Shown one piece after another: positions 8,253 through 17,470 of a stretch of DNA of 64,000 nt (the first letter of the stretch is position 1; each line of letters opens with the position of its first letter). Source of the DNA: a bacterium (GTDB lineage Bacteria; Patescibacteriota; Gracilibacteria; JAUYGZ01); NCBI GenBank assembly GCA_030690415.1, contig JAUYGZ010000019.1, positions 1-64,000 on the forward strand. The letters run 5' to 3'. Under the pieces are notes generated by a model that saw only the letters and a list, made by a program, of their open reading frames with translations, did not search any database and was not told the DNA's origin. Made by a program: the position numbers and the translations under genes.

Positions 8253-9335
8253 ATGAGAAAACGCCTCCCCCTGATCATCTTTATATTCCTTATCAACTTT
8301 ATCGTCCTTCCAACCGCTCACGCCGCTTTCCCGGACGTCCCTTCATCCCATCCTTACGCGGACAGTATCAGCTACGTTCAGGCGAATAATTATGTCAGTG
8401 GGTACACGGACGGCACGTTTCAACCCGATAAATCTATCAATAGAGCTGAGTTTACAAAAATCCTCATCGAAGCGGTGGCCGAAGACAAAGATATCAATAC
8501 CTGTCCTAAAACTCCCGCGAACTTGTTCAGTGATGTCCCCAAAAGCGAATGGTTTGCCAAATATGTTTGCCTGGCCAAAGTAGCTGAGATCATCTCAGGA
8601 TATCCCGATGGCAGCTTCAGTCCCGGTCAGGAAATAAATTTCGCGGAGGCTAGCAAGATCTTTGTATTCAGCTTTGGATTCCAAGTAGAGGCAGGAATTG
8701 GAGAAACCTGGTACACACCTTTCACGGACCTCTTGAAAGCCTTCAATTCGGTCCCCCCATCAGTGAAAAGCCCCGGGCAATTGATCACGAGAGGTGAAAT
8801 GGCAGACATCATGTACCACTTCAAATCAACCATCGATGGCAACCCGCCTCCCAGCAATGTTCAAGCCTGTGACAGCAGCAAGTTTCTCTCCCACGGAGAA
8901 TTTAAACAACGCGTCATCGACCTGGTAAACCATGAACGAAACAAAGCTGGACTCGGACCACTGGTCAACAACTGCTACCTGGAAAAAACCGCCCAGGGAC
9001 ACAGCGATGATATGATGAATCGAGACTATTTCGATCACAACACTCCTGAAGGCGTAAGCCCTGAGCAACGAATCGATCAGAGCGGATACCTGACCAGCTA
9101 CTACGAATGCCTGTGCAGCAAGAGCCAGACTACAGGTGAAAACATCGCCGTTGGGCAAACCAATCCCGAAGAAGTCGTGGACACCTGGATGAACTCTCCC
9201 CCACATAGAGCTAATATTTTGAATACCACCTTTTCAGAAATAGGGATCGGCATTACGGACGTCCCCAAATCCAATAAGGAGTACGAAGGCTATTATTGGG
9301 TCCAAAATTTTGGAGATATCCAGCTCAACGAGTAG
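8253..9335 (+). CDS. secreted SLH-domain protein with CAP (SCP/PR1) domain
   Basis: A signal peptide (MRKRLPLIIFIFLINFIVLPTAHA) is cut before AFPDV. Three SLH repeats (about 25-200) carry YTDGTFQPDKSINRAEF, YPDGSFSPGQEINFAEA and a third repeat ending LITRGEMADIMYH. A CAP domain spans about 225-355: VNHERNKAGLGPL, AQGHSDDMMNRDYFDH, GENIAVG and HRANILN hold the usual His/Glu/Glu/His set, and it ends YYWVQNFG. Bacterial CAP proteins are secreted and mostly of unknown activity. Here the domain would be tethered to the wall by the SLH repeats. It is downstream of the LCP gene and convergent with infB (16 bp gap). Confidence 0.93.
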   Translation: MRKRLPLIIFIFLINFIVLPTAHAAFPDVPSSHPYADSISYVQANNYVSGYTDGTFQPDKSINRAEFTKILIEAVAEDKDINTCPKTPANLFSDVPKSEWFAKYVCLAKVAEIISGYPDGSFSPGQEINFAEASKIFVFSFGFQVEAGIGETWYTPFTDLLKAFNSVPPSVKSPGQLITRGEMADIMYHFKSTIDGNPPPSNVQACDSSKFLSHGEFKQRVIDLVNHERNKAGLGPLVNNCYLEKTAQGHSDDMMNRDYFDHNTPEGVSPEQRIDQSGYLTSYYECLCSKSQTTGENIAVGQTNPEEVVDTWMNSPPHRANILNTTFSEIGIGITDVPKSNKEYEGYYWVQNFGDIQLNE

Positions 9336-9351
9336 GCATCCGTTTTGTCAA

Positions 9352-11604
9352 CTATGCAGCCAACGTTCTCTTCTTCTTCTCCACCTTGTAAGCCTGGATA
9401 ATATCACCGGGTTCCACTTTAAGAGCCCCCTCAAACCGAATTCCACACTCATGTCCGGCCCCAATCTCCTGAACCTTTTCAGTACCTTTTTGAAGACTGG
9501 CAATAGCACCTTCACCGACCAATTCATTTCCTCGAAGCACACGAAGTTTGACCTTGTTGGAGAGCTTCCCTTCAGTGACCTTACATCCGATCACCATCTC
9601 TTTCTTCTTGGAGAAGAAAATCTGAAGAACCTCGGCTTGACCCAGATCGACTTCAATCACTTCGGGATCCAAAAGACCTTCGAGAATTTGATGAACCTCT
9701 TCCAACAATTTGTAAATAATTTTGATCGGACGGATTTCAACCCCCAATCGATCTGCAAGCTCATGCACATGGGCAGGTGTTTCGACATGAAAAGCAAAGA
9801 TCACCGCCATACTCGTCATAGCCATATTGACATCATTTTGAGTAACATTCCCGATACCGCTGTGAATAACCTGAGCCGAAACTTCCATTGTCTCCATCTT
9901 CGACAAACTACTCTTAATGGCCTCCAGAGAGCCCTTAGTGTCAGCCTTTACGATCAGCTTGAGCGATTTCAGCCGACCTTGCTTGATCCGGGACATCAGC
10001 TCCACGATAGAGCTGGCCTGAGCCAACATCTTTCGTTTACTGGCAATACGAAGCGCCCTGTCTCGAGCCGTTTTTTCATCCTTAACCGCAATCATCAGAT
10101 CTCCCGTCAAGGGAACTTCAGAAAGTCCAGCAATCTGCACAGGCCCTGAAGGACCCACCGCCTTGAGACTTTTACCATGATGATCCATCATGCGCTTGAT
10201 CCGCCCAAAAGCAGACCCCACCACAACATTATCCATAATCTGAAGGGTTCCGGTATTGATCACTACCGTGGCGATAGGTCCCAGGCTCTTGTCCAAATGA
10301 CTTTCGATAACCGTCCCCACTGCTTCTCGATTAGGGTTTGCCCGATAATGATTCATCTCAGCAAGCAGGAGAATATGATCCAGAAGATCATCAATCCCCT
10401 GACCGATCAGTCCTGAAACAGGAATCACCGGAACATCTCCACCCCACTCTTCCAGCTGAAGTCCCAGTTTTTGTCCCAATTCACCCTTAACACGATCCGG
10501 ATCAGCATTTTCCTTATCAATCTTATTTAACGCGACAATAACGGGAACACCGGCCGCTTCAGCATGTCGGTAGGCCTCCACCGTCTGTTCCTTGACCCCT
10601 TCATCGGCAGCCACGACAAGAATAGCAATATCAGTCACTCGCGCGCCTCTGGCCCGCATAGCGGAGAAAGATTCATGTCCGGGCGTATCCAAAAAAGTAA
10701 TCCGCTTATCTTTGTGAACAATCTGATAGGCTCCGATATGCTGGGTAATCCCACCACTTTCACCTGAAATAACATCCGCCTTTCGGATGGTGTCGAGGAT
10801 CTGGGTCTTTCCATGATCCACATGTCCCATAACCACCACCACTGGAGGCCGCTCTTCGAGCTGATCAGAATCCTCGTCCTTCAGCAAAACCTCCAGATCA
10901 CCTCCCATCAGCTCTTCAAGGGTCGCCTCTTCACGCTTTTTGGTAATTTTGACATCAAAATCCTGCGCGATAATGGCAGCCGTTTCGAAATCAATCTGCT
11001 GGTTGATGGAGGCCAAAATTCCATTTTTCATCAGCTCTCCAATCACTCGCGCGACAGGAATTCCCGTCCTTTGGGCAAAATCATTGACGGAAATCACCTC
11101 GGGAATCTCAACCGTACCACCCTTTTGACGAAGAGCCGCCTCCTCTACTCCCATATCTTTGACTTCTTCCTCATCCTCCTTCTTTTCCTTTTTTTTGCGG
11201 TGTTTTTTACTCACATCCTTCTTCCCGGCTGTCTGTTTTCGCTGTTGATGAAGGATTTCACGCTCACGTTCTTCTTCAATAGCTTCCTCCACCTCCTCCA
11301 CCTTGGAAAGAATCTCCTCCTCCTTTTCTTTTCCACCTTCATCCTCATCTTCTCCCGCTTGTTCTTCCAAAACCGGCTCTTCCTCATCACCAACCTCTTC
11401 ATCAACACCCTCCCCCGACTCGGAATCATCTTCAGGTTCGACATCCAAATCTTTTGATATCTCTTGCTTCAAAAGCTCCGCGTTCGCGTCGGAAATCTCC
11501 AAAGCGGATTTCGGCACATCAAGATCAAGGAAATCAATATAGTCACGAATATCCGCGACCTTGACTCCCAGCTTATCAGCGAGATCAACCAGCTTGACGG
11601 CCAT
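9352..11604 (-). CDS. infB: translation initiation factor IF-2
   Basis: IF-2 is the GTPase that places fMet-tRNA on the 30S subunit. The ORF track starts at 11628, but [13 protein letters not shown] at 11604 is the normal N-terminal helix-turn-helix start. A long acidic, Lys-rich linker (about 35-165) follows, then the IF2_N domain ([26 protein letters not shown]) and the G domain with [23 protein letters not shown] and NKID. Domains II, 3 and C2 follow, ending in [18 protein letters not shown]. Length (750) is ordinary. The gene is convergent with the SLH-CAP gene and divergent from a small Cys-rich ORF. Confidence 0.97.
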   Translation of the reverse strand: MAVKLVDLADKLGVKVADIRDYIDFLDLDVPKSALEISDANAELLKQEISKDLDVEPEDDSESGEGVDEEVGDEEEPVLEEQAGEDEDEGGKEKEEEILSKVEEVEEAIEEEREREILHQQRKQTAGKKDVSKKHRKKKEKKEDEEEVKDMGVEEAALRQKGGTVEIPEVISVNDFAQRTGIPVARVIGELMKNGILASINQQIDFETAAIIAQDFDVKITKKREEATLEELMGGDLEVLLKDEDSDQLEERPPVVVVMGHVDHGKTQILDTIRKADVISGESGGITQHIGAYQIVHKDKRITFLDTPGHESFSAMRARGARVTDIAILVVAADEGVKEQTVEAYRHAEAAGVPVIVALNKIDKENADPDRVKGELGQKLGLQLEEWGGDVPVIPVSGLIGQGIDDLLDHILLLAEMNHYRANPNREAVGTVIESHLDKSLGPIATVVINTGTLQIMDNVVVGSAFGRIKRMMDHHGKSLKAVGPSGPVQIAGLSEVPLTGDLMIAVKDEKTARDRALRIASKRKMLAQASSIVELMSRIKQGRLKSLKLIVKADTKGSLEAIKSSLSKMETMEVSAQVIHSGIGNVTQNDVNMAMTSMAVIFAFHVETPAHVHELADRLGVEIRPIKIIYKLLEEVHQILEGLLDPEVIEVDLGQAEVLQIFFSKKKEMVIGCKVTEGKLSNKVKLRVLRGNELVGEGAIASLQKGTEKVQEIGAGHECGIRFEGALKVEPGDIIQAYKVEKKKRTLAA

Positions 11605-11750
11605 AGGGCAAAAATGTCTACAATACAACGGTGAGGAGGATACGCCATGGGATCACCCTTGTAAAGGCGTTAAGCGCTGGATCAAGGCTCAAAAACCCAA
11701 AATTCTCGCAGATCAAAAGGGTCTGGTGTATCGTAGAAAAGCTCTCTGAA

Positions 11751-12005
11751 ATGACCACAATGAGTATTCTCAGCTATCTCGACCCCTCTCATCGAGGTCA
11801 ACCGGAAGATGAATTACCTCGCTTCAAGGAAAGCTGTTGTATGAAGTTCACGGTAGAAAAAGAAGGCCAATGCAAACGTTGCCCCTTTCGTCAGATAACT
11901 GACCGAAGCGAACAAGAACAAGCCCTCAAAAACTGTCAGGATCGCCGACGAGGAAAATACAAATGGAAGGATATCGAAATCGAGTACAATAATCAGTATT
12001 GTTAG
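11751..12005 (+). CDS. small Cys-rich protein, unknown
   Basis: About 84 residues from the ATG at 11751 (MTTMSILSYLDPSHRG). The ORF track begins at 11631, but its first 40 residues look like leader sequence. Cysteines are arranged as SCC...CKRC...C...C at the end (QYC), suggesting a metal-binding (zinc-ribbon or Fe-S) fold. The rest is polar and basic. I do not recognise the family. It lies between infB (divergent) and pgi (same strand, 61 bp gap of heptad-like T/C repeats). Confidence 0.6.
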   Translation: MTTMSILSYLDPSHRGQPEDELPRFKESCCMKFTVEKEGQCKRCPFRQITDRSEQEQALKNCQDRRRGKYKWKDIEIEYNNQYC

Positions 12006-12066
12006 AACGTCTCATTCTTCATTTGTAATTTGCTCCCTCCCCTCCTTCATTCTTCATTCTTAGTGC

Positions 12067-13317
12067 ATGCCCACTCTCCATCTCACCCCTCTCACCACCT
12101 TCGAACCCAACAAAGAGCATTTCGAGCTCCTCGATCAAATCCCAAAACGACACTTCACCGATTGGCTCCAATTGGCTGAAAACCAAGAAGAAACCATTTC
12201 ATCGATCAAAAATTTTGTACAGAAAAGGAAAGGAAGCTGGGACAAGATCATCGCCCTCGGCATCGGCGGTTCCGCACTAGGAATCCTCACCCTAAAACAA
12301 GCTTTCTTTCCCTTCGACGAACGTTTAGTGGTCATCGACAACCTTGACAGCAACACTCTTCAACATCACCTCTCAGTCTTGAACCCTGAACGCACGCTCG
12401 TGCTCGTCATCAGCAAATCCGGAGGCACTCTGGAAACCATGACCGCCTACGAAGTCTTCAAAGAACATTTCAATCCTGAACAATACCAAAAAAACTTCAT
12501 CGCCATCACCGACCCTCAGGAAGGAAAACTAAGAGAACGAGTAAGCAGAGACCTGTTAACCAACTTCCCCATTCCCACCATGGTCGGTGGCCGTTTTTCG
12601 GTTTTATCTCCAGTTGGCCTGCTCCCCTTGGCCCTCCTTGGGGGCAATATCGATCAGCTCTTAGCCGGAGCCCGGGAAATGAAGCAACGCTGCTTCGAAA
12701 AATCTCCCGACAATCCAGCCCTCCAACTTGCCTTATCCACCTATCAACTCAGCAAACTGACAACCGACCCGTCCTTCCGAAGCTCCGAAAGAGCGAAGGA
12801 GGACAACCGACAACCGATAACTACCCTCTCCCTCTTCACCTACTCCGACCAGCTTTACTCCCTTGGACTCTGGTACCAGCAGCTCCTCGCGGAATCCATT
12901 GGCAAATCTCGAGAGGTCGGCCTGACTCCCCTCGCCCTCCGCGGGGCCAGCGACCAGCACTCCGTGCTTCAGCTCCTTCAGGACGGTCCAAACGATAAGC
13001 TCAATATCTTCTTGGATATCGTGAAACCAACAAAGGATGTGAATATCCCAAAACCCTCAACTCTTAACCCTGAACTCTCAACCATACACGAAATTCTCCG
13101 CCTTGAGTGTCATGGCACCGAACAGGCACTTCGAGAAGATGACCGGCCCACCATCATCATCGAAATCCCTGAAATTTCCGAATACAACCTTGGCGAGCTC
13201 TTCATGCTCTTCCAAATGCAGATTGCTATCCTAGGTGAACTGTATGGCATTGATGCCTTCAACCAGCCGGGAGTAGAAAAAAGTAAGAAAATCGTGAATA
13301 AAGCACTCGAATCCTAA
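12067..13317 (+). CDS. pgi: glucose-6-phosphate isomerase
   Basis: Pgi interconverts glucose-6-P and fructose-6-P. Family motifs seen: IIALGIGGSALG, VISKSGGTLETM (sugar-phosphate SIS fold), GGRFSVLSPVGLLPLAL and the C-terminal GIDAFNQPGVEKSKK. At 416 residues it is shorter than E. coli Pgi (549) and closer to compact forms. Two stretches are repeat-derived. Residues about 231-252 (TTDPSFRSSERAKEDNRQP) come from ACAACCG heptads flanking a small palindrome. Residues about 328-340 (KPSTLNPELST) come from CTCAACT/TGAACTC words. Both fall between conserved segments and keep the frame. It ends 2 bp from the convergent MFS gene. Confidence 0.94.
   Translation: MPTLHLTPLTTFEPNKEHFELLDQIPKRHFTDWLQLAENQEETISSIKNFVQKRKGSWDKIIALGIGGSALGILTLKQAFFPFDERLVVIDNLDSNTLQHHLSVLNPERTLVLVISKSGGTLETMTAYEVFKEHFNPEQYQKNFIAITDPQEGKLRERVSRDLLTNFPIPTMVGGRFSVLSPVGLLPLALLGGNIDQLLAGAREMKQRCFEKSPDNPALQLALSTYQLSKLTTDPSFRSSERAKEDNRQPITTLSLFTYSDQLYSLGLWYQQLLAESIGKSREVGLTPLALRGASDQHSVLQLLQDGPNDKLNIFLDIVKPTKDVNIPKPSTLNPELSTIHEILRLECHGTEQALREDDRPTIIIEIPEISEYNLGELFMLFQMQIAILGELYGIDAFNQPGVEKSKKIVNKALES
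12759..12821. repeat. in-frame heptad/palindrome insertion in pgi (first)
   Basis: ACAACCG words flank a GTCCTTC...GGAGGAC near-palindrome containing GAAGCTCCGAAAGAGCGAAG. The whole stretch is translated in frame in pgi. Confidence 0.65.
13051..13086. repeat. in-frame heptad insertion in pgi (second)
   Basis: Words of the CTCAACT / TGAACTC type at about 7-nt spacing encode STLNPELST-like residues within pgi. Confidence 0.6.
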
Positions 13318-13319
13318 TT

Positions 13320-14591
13320 TCAGCAAGAACCTATAACCCCTCTCCTGACCCTCATCGTGGCATAAAATGCCGGAATCAACAACAACACTCCATACAACCC
13401 AAAACTCCAGAAAGAAAAGACATCATAGATCGAACCGGCAATCACCGGCGCAATCGCCTGGCCAAGTGACCCGATCGACTGGTCAACCCCTGTTGCCAAA
13501 CCGTGTTTTTCAGCCGGTAAAAGCGTCGTGATCAAAGCCCGAAAAGTCGTCATGGATGAGGTAATCCCATAGTTTTCGAGATAAGCATTCAAGAAAAAAA
13601 GAATCAGAACCAAGAAACTCGAAAAATCTGTCCCGGCCAAAATGGGAATGGCAGATAAAAAAATAAGGGCAAAAGCGGTGACATAAGAACCAAACAAAAA
13701 GGTCTTCACCTTACCCAGAGCCCGAGCCACTCGGGGCACCACGAAGGCCTGGTTAAAAAAGGCATAGACCCCCAGGACCGTGAACACCATCCCCATATGA
13801 GAAGGGGTAAGCTGAAAATCTCTCTCCATCAGAAGGATAATCGAGGTCGTAAAACAAACGAAGAGAAAAGCATAGCTCAGACGAAGCGGAAGAAGCATCC
13901 GAAGGCATTTCTCCTTCCAAAAAATCCCGATTTTATCGAGATAGCGCAGTTCCTGCTTCCAGGAAAAATGAAGATCTCTGTTTCGGCGAGACAGAGGCAA
14001 AGATTCCGGCAGTTTTAGCCACATGAGAATCAAGGTCACCAATGAAATCGTAAAGGCTACAACAGCCGTCCCCAGCAAACCATAAGAAGTCGAAAATGAT
14101 AATCCTCCCAACAAAGGCCCCATGAGAAACCCGACACCAAAGACAGCGCCTTCAAGCCCAAAGGCCTTTGTCTTTTCTTCCGGAGTCGTCATATCTGAAA
14201 TCCAGGCCTGCCCCACCGAGATATTTCCTCCCGTGAGCCCATCTATGATGCGTGAAAAAGCAATGATGAAGAGTCCCAGCTGAAACTGTGCCGTCACCCC
14301 GATATCTCCGAAATAATAGGCCAATCCAAAGATCACCCAGCTGAGCATAGTCCCTGTTTGACTGATGAGAAGAAGAGGCCTCCGGCCAAATCGATCGCTG
14401 AGAGATCCCAAAATCGGTGCCGCCAAAAACTGGCTGAAAGCATAAGAAGAGATCAAAAGACCATATATCGTCCCGGCATATTCCGTGTCAGAAAACTGAT
14501 TCACAACTTCCGGCAGCACCGGAATCAAAATGCTAAAGCCAAGAATATTCACAAAGCTCAAAGCGAGAATGGGAAGCAGTTTTTTGAACAT
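13320..14591 (-). CDS. MFS transporter, TetA-like drug/H+ antiporter family
   Basis: The start is set at MFKKLLPILALSFVN (14591); the ORF track extends to 14657 through an implausible leader. About 424 residues with roughly twelve hydrophobic segments. Motif A (GSLSDRFGRRPLLL) sits in loop 2-3, ISRIIDGLTGGN-like sequence in TM4, and a central loop carries RNRDLHFSWKQELRYLDK. Overall resemblance is to TetA/multidrug proton antiporters of the inner membrane. The substrate cannot be told from sequence. It lies tail-to-tail with pgi. Confidence 0.88.
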   Translation of the reverse strand: MFKKLLPILALSFVNILGFSILIPVLPEVVNQFSDTEYAGTIYGLLISSYAFSQFLAAPILGSLSDRFGRRPLLLISQTGTMLSWVIFGLAYYFGDIGVTAQFQLGLFIIAFSRIIDGLTGGNISVGQAWISDMTTPEEKTKAFGLEGAVFGVGFLMGPLLGGLSFSTSYGLLGTAVVAFTISLVTLILMWLKLPESLPLSRRNRDLHFSWKQELRYLDKIGIFWKEKCLRMLLPLRLSYAFLFVCFTTSIILLMERDFQLTPSHMGMVFTVLGVYAFFNQAFVVPRVARALGKVKTFLFGSYVTAFALIFLSAIPILAGTDFSSFLVLILFFLNAYLENYGITSSMTTFRALITTLLPAEKHGLATGVDQSIGSLGQAIAPVIAGSIYDVFSFWSFGLYGVLLLIPAFYATMRVRRGVIGSC

Positions 14592-14676
14592 AGAGGAAAA
14601 GAAGTAGATCGAGTATAGCCGGAATACCCCAAAAAGATCACAAAAACTCAGGAGCACTTCAACTCAATCCATTTTC

Positions 14677-14685
14677 TGCTATCAT
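14677..14685 (+). promoter_or_regulatory. extended -10 promoter of tRNA-Trp
   Basis: TGC-TATCAT about 27 nt upstream of the mature tRNA-Trp 5' end. Fits the TGn-TATNAT pattern seen elsewhere in the window. Confidence 0.45.
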
Positions 14686-14711
14686 CTTTCTGCTCCGTTT
14701 CGCCACCTCAC

Positions 14712-14787
14712 AGGCCCATAGTGTCAGTGGCTAGCACGAAGGTCTCCAAAACCTTAAGGTCGGGTTCAAATCCTGATGGGCCTGCCA
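14712..14787 (+). tRNA. tRNA-Trp (anticodon CCA)
   Basis: A 76-nt cloverleaf. Acceptor AGGCCCA/TGGGCCT pairs perfectly. The anticodon stem is AAGGT/ACCTT with loop CTCCAAA (anticodon CCA), the T arm TCGGG-TTCAAAT-CCTGA, discriminator G73, and CCA is encoded. A CCA anticodon reads only UGG, which agrees with UGA being used as a stop here. Confidence 0.95.
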
Positions 14788-14871
14788 CATCAAATTCGAG
14801 CGAAGCAAGGAACAAAAAAAACGAGCGAATCCAAAGACCCAAGACCCAACAACGCGGAAGCCATCTTATAA

Positions 14872-16206
14872 ATGAAAACGATGAAGCGACTCATTCTCTT
14901 TACGCTCTGTCTCTCTATCGTCTTCACCTTTAGCGAAGCGCTGGCCTTTACTGACACCGATAACTCTCAATACCGGGAGTCCATAGAATACATTCAAAAC
15001 GAAGACATCATTCAGGGCTACAGCGACGGATCCTTCCGCCCCAACACCCCAATCAACCGGGCTGAAATGCTGAAAATAATTCTGAGCGCAAAAATCACAT
15101 CATCTGGGTCAAAGAACAAGACCAACTGTTTCTCCGACGTGGGTTCGGAATGGTTCGCCCCCTACGTGTGCGCCGCCAAAGAGCAAGGCATCGTGAAAGG
15201 ATACGCTGACGGAAGCTTCAAACCCTCCTCCAATGTCCTCATGGTCGAAGGACTGAAAATGGCCCTGGAAACATTTGATCTCCCATTAACACCGATCAAA
15301 ACAGGACAACATTGGTTTCAGCCTTATGTCGACTTTGCTCACGAAAACAATATTTTTTCTAAGTACAGTTATATTCCCGGAAGAAACATGAGCCGTGGCG
15401 AATTGGCCTACCTGGTCCACCAGCTCCTCCTCAATGAAAAAAGCATGAAACAATTCACAGGAATAAGAAACAATCACTCAGCAGGCTGTGGGAAAACTCC
15501 ACCAAACCCAATACCAACGAGCTCACTAATCAATGGTATCCAGCAAACATACATCACGGATATCCCCTCCGGCTACAACCAGAACACTCCTCTTTCACTC
15601 ACCTTCGGATGGCATGGCAGAACCAATTCGAACGCAACCGTCAGGAGCTACTACAAAGTCTACCAAGAGGCAAAAGGTCAAACCATCATGGTCTATCCCG
15701 CGGGAACAGGAGGCTGGAATCTCAATCGGGATGTCGCCATATTTGACCAACTCCTGGCAGAATTTTCCGAAAACTACTGCATCGATACCGACCGCGTCTT
15801 CATCGTCGGCCACTCCCTCGGATCCTGGTTTACCAATAGCCTGGCCTGCCTTCGCGGCGACGTCATAAGAGCCAGCGGAAGCCTGGGAGGAGGCACCAGT
15901 GCGATCGGTTGTTCGGGGCCGGTAGCCGCGATCACCATGCATAATCCTGCTGACCAGCTTTCGCCCTTCACAGACGGTATCAAAGCCCGTGATGTCCACT
16001 TAGCTCAAAACGACTGTACCATGGCAAATATACCCTATCCCGGACCAGACAAATCCAACTGTATCCTCTATACAGAATGCTCTCCCGAAAACCCCGTCGT
16101 CTGGTGCGCTCATACAGAAGACTATTCCTGGGGAGATTACTACCCCCACGGATGGCCAAAATGGACCGGCTCTGAGATCTGGAAATTTTTTGAGACACTC
16201 AATTAA
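14872..16206 (+). CDS. secreted SLH-domain protein with alpha/beta-hydrolase (esterase) domain
   Basis: A signal peptide (MKTMKRLILFTLCLSIVFTFSEALA) precedes FTDTD. Three SLH repeats (about 25-205) include YSDGSFRPNTPINRAEM and YADGSFKPSSNVLMVEG. The C-terminal half (about 220-444) resembles the feruloyl-esterase/PHB-depolymerase-like hydrolases: oxyanion region LTFGWHGRTNS, nucleophile in GHSLGSW, candidate acid in NPADQLSPF, and candidate His in YYPHGWP. Six or more cysteines suggest disulfides. A wall-anchored carbohydrate- or polyester-esterase is the best guess; the substrate is unknown. M4 (14881) is an alternative start. Confidence 0.88.
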   Translation: MKTMKRLILFTLCLSIVFTFSEALAFTDTDNSQYRESIEYIQNEDIIQGYSDGSFRPNTPINRAEMLKIILSAKITSSGSKNKTNCFSDVGSEWFAPYVCAAKEQGIVKGYADGSFKPSSNVLMVEGLKMALETFDLPLTPIKTGQHWFQPYVDFAHENNIFSKYSYIPGRNMSRGELAYLVHQLLLNEKSMKQFTGIRNNHSAGCGKTPPNPIPTSSLINGIQQTYITDIPSGYNQNTPLSLTFGWHGRTNSNATVRSYYKVYQEAKGQTIMVYPAGTGGWNLNRDVAIFDQLLAEFSENYCIDTDRVFIVGHSLGSWFTNSLACLRGDVIRASGSLGGGTSAIGCSGPVAAITMHNPADQLSPFTDGIKARDVHLAQNDCTMANIPYPGPDKSNCILYTECSPENPVVWCAHTEDYSWGDYYPHGWPKWTGSEIWKFFETLN

Positions 16207-16254
16207 AAAGAGTATCACACCAGGGGCACAGCCTACTTATGACTCCCTTCGTTC

Positions 16255-17016
16255 TCACTTTCCTTCTTCTCCGACTACTTCACCAGCTGTGGAATCAGTT
16301 TGGGGAGTCATCTCCTGCATGAGATCCAGCTGGATTTTTTGAATTTCCAACAGGCGTTCCCACTGACGTCCCAGAAGATGATCCAGTTTTTCATTCAAAT
16401 GTCGAATCTCCAGCTCAGCTTTGAGATTAACCCGATAGTCTTCCTCAGACCGGAGCCGGTCCCGGTCTTCCTGACGATTCTGGCTCATCATGATAATCGG
16501 AGCCTGAATGGCTGCCAAACAGGAGAGAAGCAAATTGAGGAGAATAAAGGGATACGGATCAAAGGGTTTATTGAGGAGCACAAAAGCATTGACAGCAATC
16601 CAGACCAAAATAATCCCTGCGAAAAGAGAAATAAATCTCCAACTCCCTCCGAATGAAGCAACCTGATCAGCCACCCTCTCCCCAATCGTCAACTGACGAT
16701 CAAAAGCGGTATTAATATTTTGAGCAATAATTTCGTTTTCCTGAAGACCCTTCAACACTCTTCTATCAAGAGCAGATATTTCTCCCTTTTGCTTTTTCAA
16801 AGCTTCTTCAACGTACAAAGACCGATAAAAATTCAGATCAGAAAGACAAATAGAGCCTTTTTCATCCCAATCAGGAAGCGCATTTTTGATCATTGCGACA
16901 ATCGCGACACGAATCATCTCAACCGGCATGAGCTGATGAATACTCGTCCTCCGGCCACAAACGATACAAATACCAGTCTGAGGATGAGCACTCTGCTGCT
17001 GTAGATTATCCTTCAT
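16255..17016 (-). CDS. DUF1003-family membrane protein
   Basis: 253 residues. A CIVCGRR motif near the N-terminus may bind metal. After a helical region come GGSWRFISLFAGIILVWIAVN and FDPYPFILLNLLLSCLAAIQAPIIMMSQNRQEDRDR, two membrane segments and the QNRQ..DR signature that mark DUF1003. The C-terminus (ELEIRHLNEKLDHLLGRQWERLLEIQ) is a likely coiled coil facing the cytoplasm. The family's function is not known. It has its own extended -10 promoter at 17040-17048. Confidence 0.87.
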   Translation of the reverse strand: MKDNLQQQSAHPQTGICIVCGRRTSIHQLMPVEMIRVAIVAMIKNALPDWDEKGSICLSDLNFYRSLYVEEALKKQKGEISALDRRVLKGLQENEIIAQNINTAFDRQLTIGERVADQVASFGGSWRFISLFAGIILVWIAVNAFVLLNKPFDPYPFILLNLLLSCLAAIQAPIIMMSQNRQEDRDRLRSEEDYRVNLKAELEIRHLNEKLDHLLGRQWERLLEIQKIQLDLMQEMTPQTDSTAGEVVGEEGK

Positions 17017-17039
17017 GATAAAAAAAGACTATTCCATAC

Positions 17040-17048
17040 AGTATAGCA
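17040..17048 (-). promoter_or_regulatory. extended -10 promoter of DUF1003 gene
   Basis: Minus strand TGC-TATACT, 24 nt before the ATG at 17016. Confidence 0.5.
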
Positions 17049-17114
17049 ATAAATGCGGGCATTAGCCAGATGTTCCCTTTTCGGGAAACAGCAGAAGAGC
17101 CATATGACAAAAAA

Positions 17115-17163
17115 GAGACGAAGGCTCGAAAGCTAAGGGGAAAGCTTCTGTCGCCTTCGTCTC
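17115..17163. other. strong hairpin in 400-bp gap upstream of VIT1-like gene
   Basis: GAGACGAAGGC ... GCCTTCGTCTC is a perfect 11-bp inverted repeat around a 27-nt loop that itself contains AAGCT/AAGCTT. No T-run follows on the plus strand. It could be a terminator remnant, a mobile palindrome or a leader-RNA element. The rest of the 17017-17416 gap shows no gene to me beyond a promoter near 17382. Confidence 0.5.
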
Positions 17164-17381
17164 GACGGGCATTTTAACGGGTAACTATTGAAATGCAACT
17201 ATATATATGGGGAAAAATTACATCAACAAAGGATAAAGTCATCAGTTGATTTTTAATATCATGTACACGTCGACCGACAGTAGAAATCCGATCATAGCTT
17301 TGGACCTTTTCCTCGCACGTTCAGGGGTGAAAATAAATTCTATATTCTCTTCCGCCCCACATTTCGCTAAGCTAAAGACAG

Positions 17382-17390
17382 TGATATGAT
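17382..17390 (+). promoter_or_regulatory. extended -10 promoter of VIT1-like gene
   Basis: TGA-TATGAT upstream of both candidate starts (17417 and 17471). Confidence 0.4.
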
Positions 17391-17470
17391 CAAACCTTCA
17401 CTCTCTCTTCACCACTATGCTCTCCCGACATTCCCTCCTGCAGAAAGCCTTCCGAAAGAAGGATAGAAAA

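Noticed and set aside
11561-11749. Plus-strand ORF ending KGLVYRRKAL upstream of the small Cys-rich gene
   Set aside because: Its only ATG lies inside infB antisense, and the plausible part (about 40 codons) has no start codon; could be a remnant but not supportable as a gene.
17040-17416. Known riboswitch (yybP-ykoY manganese type) before the VIT1-like gene
   Set aside because: I could not find the conserved manganese-riboswitch loop sequences; only an unassigned hairpin is supported.
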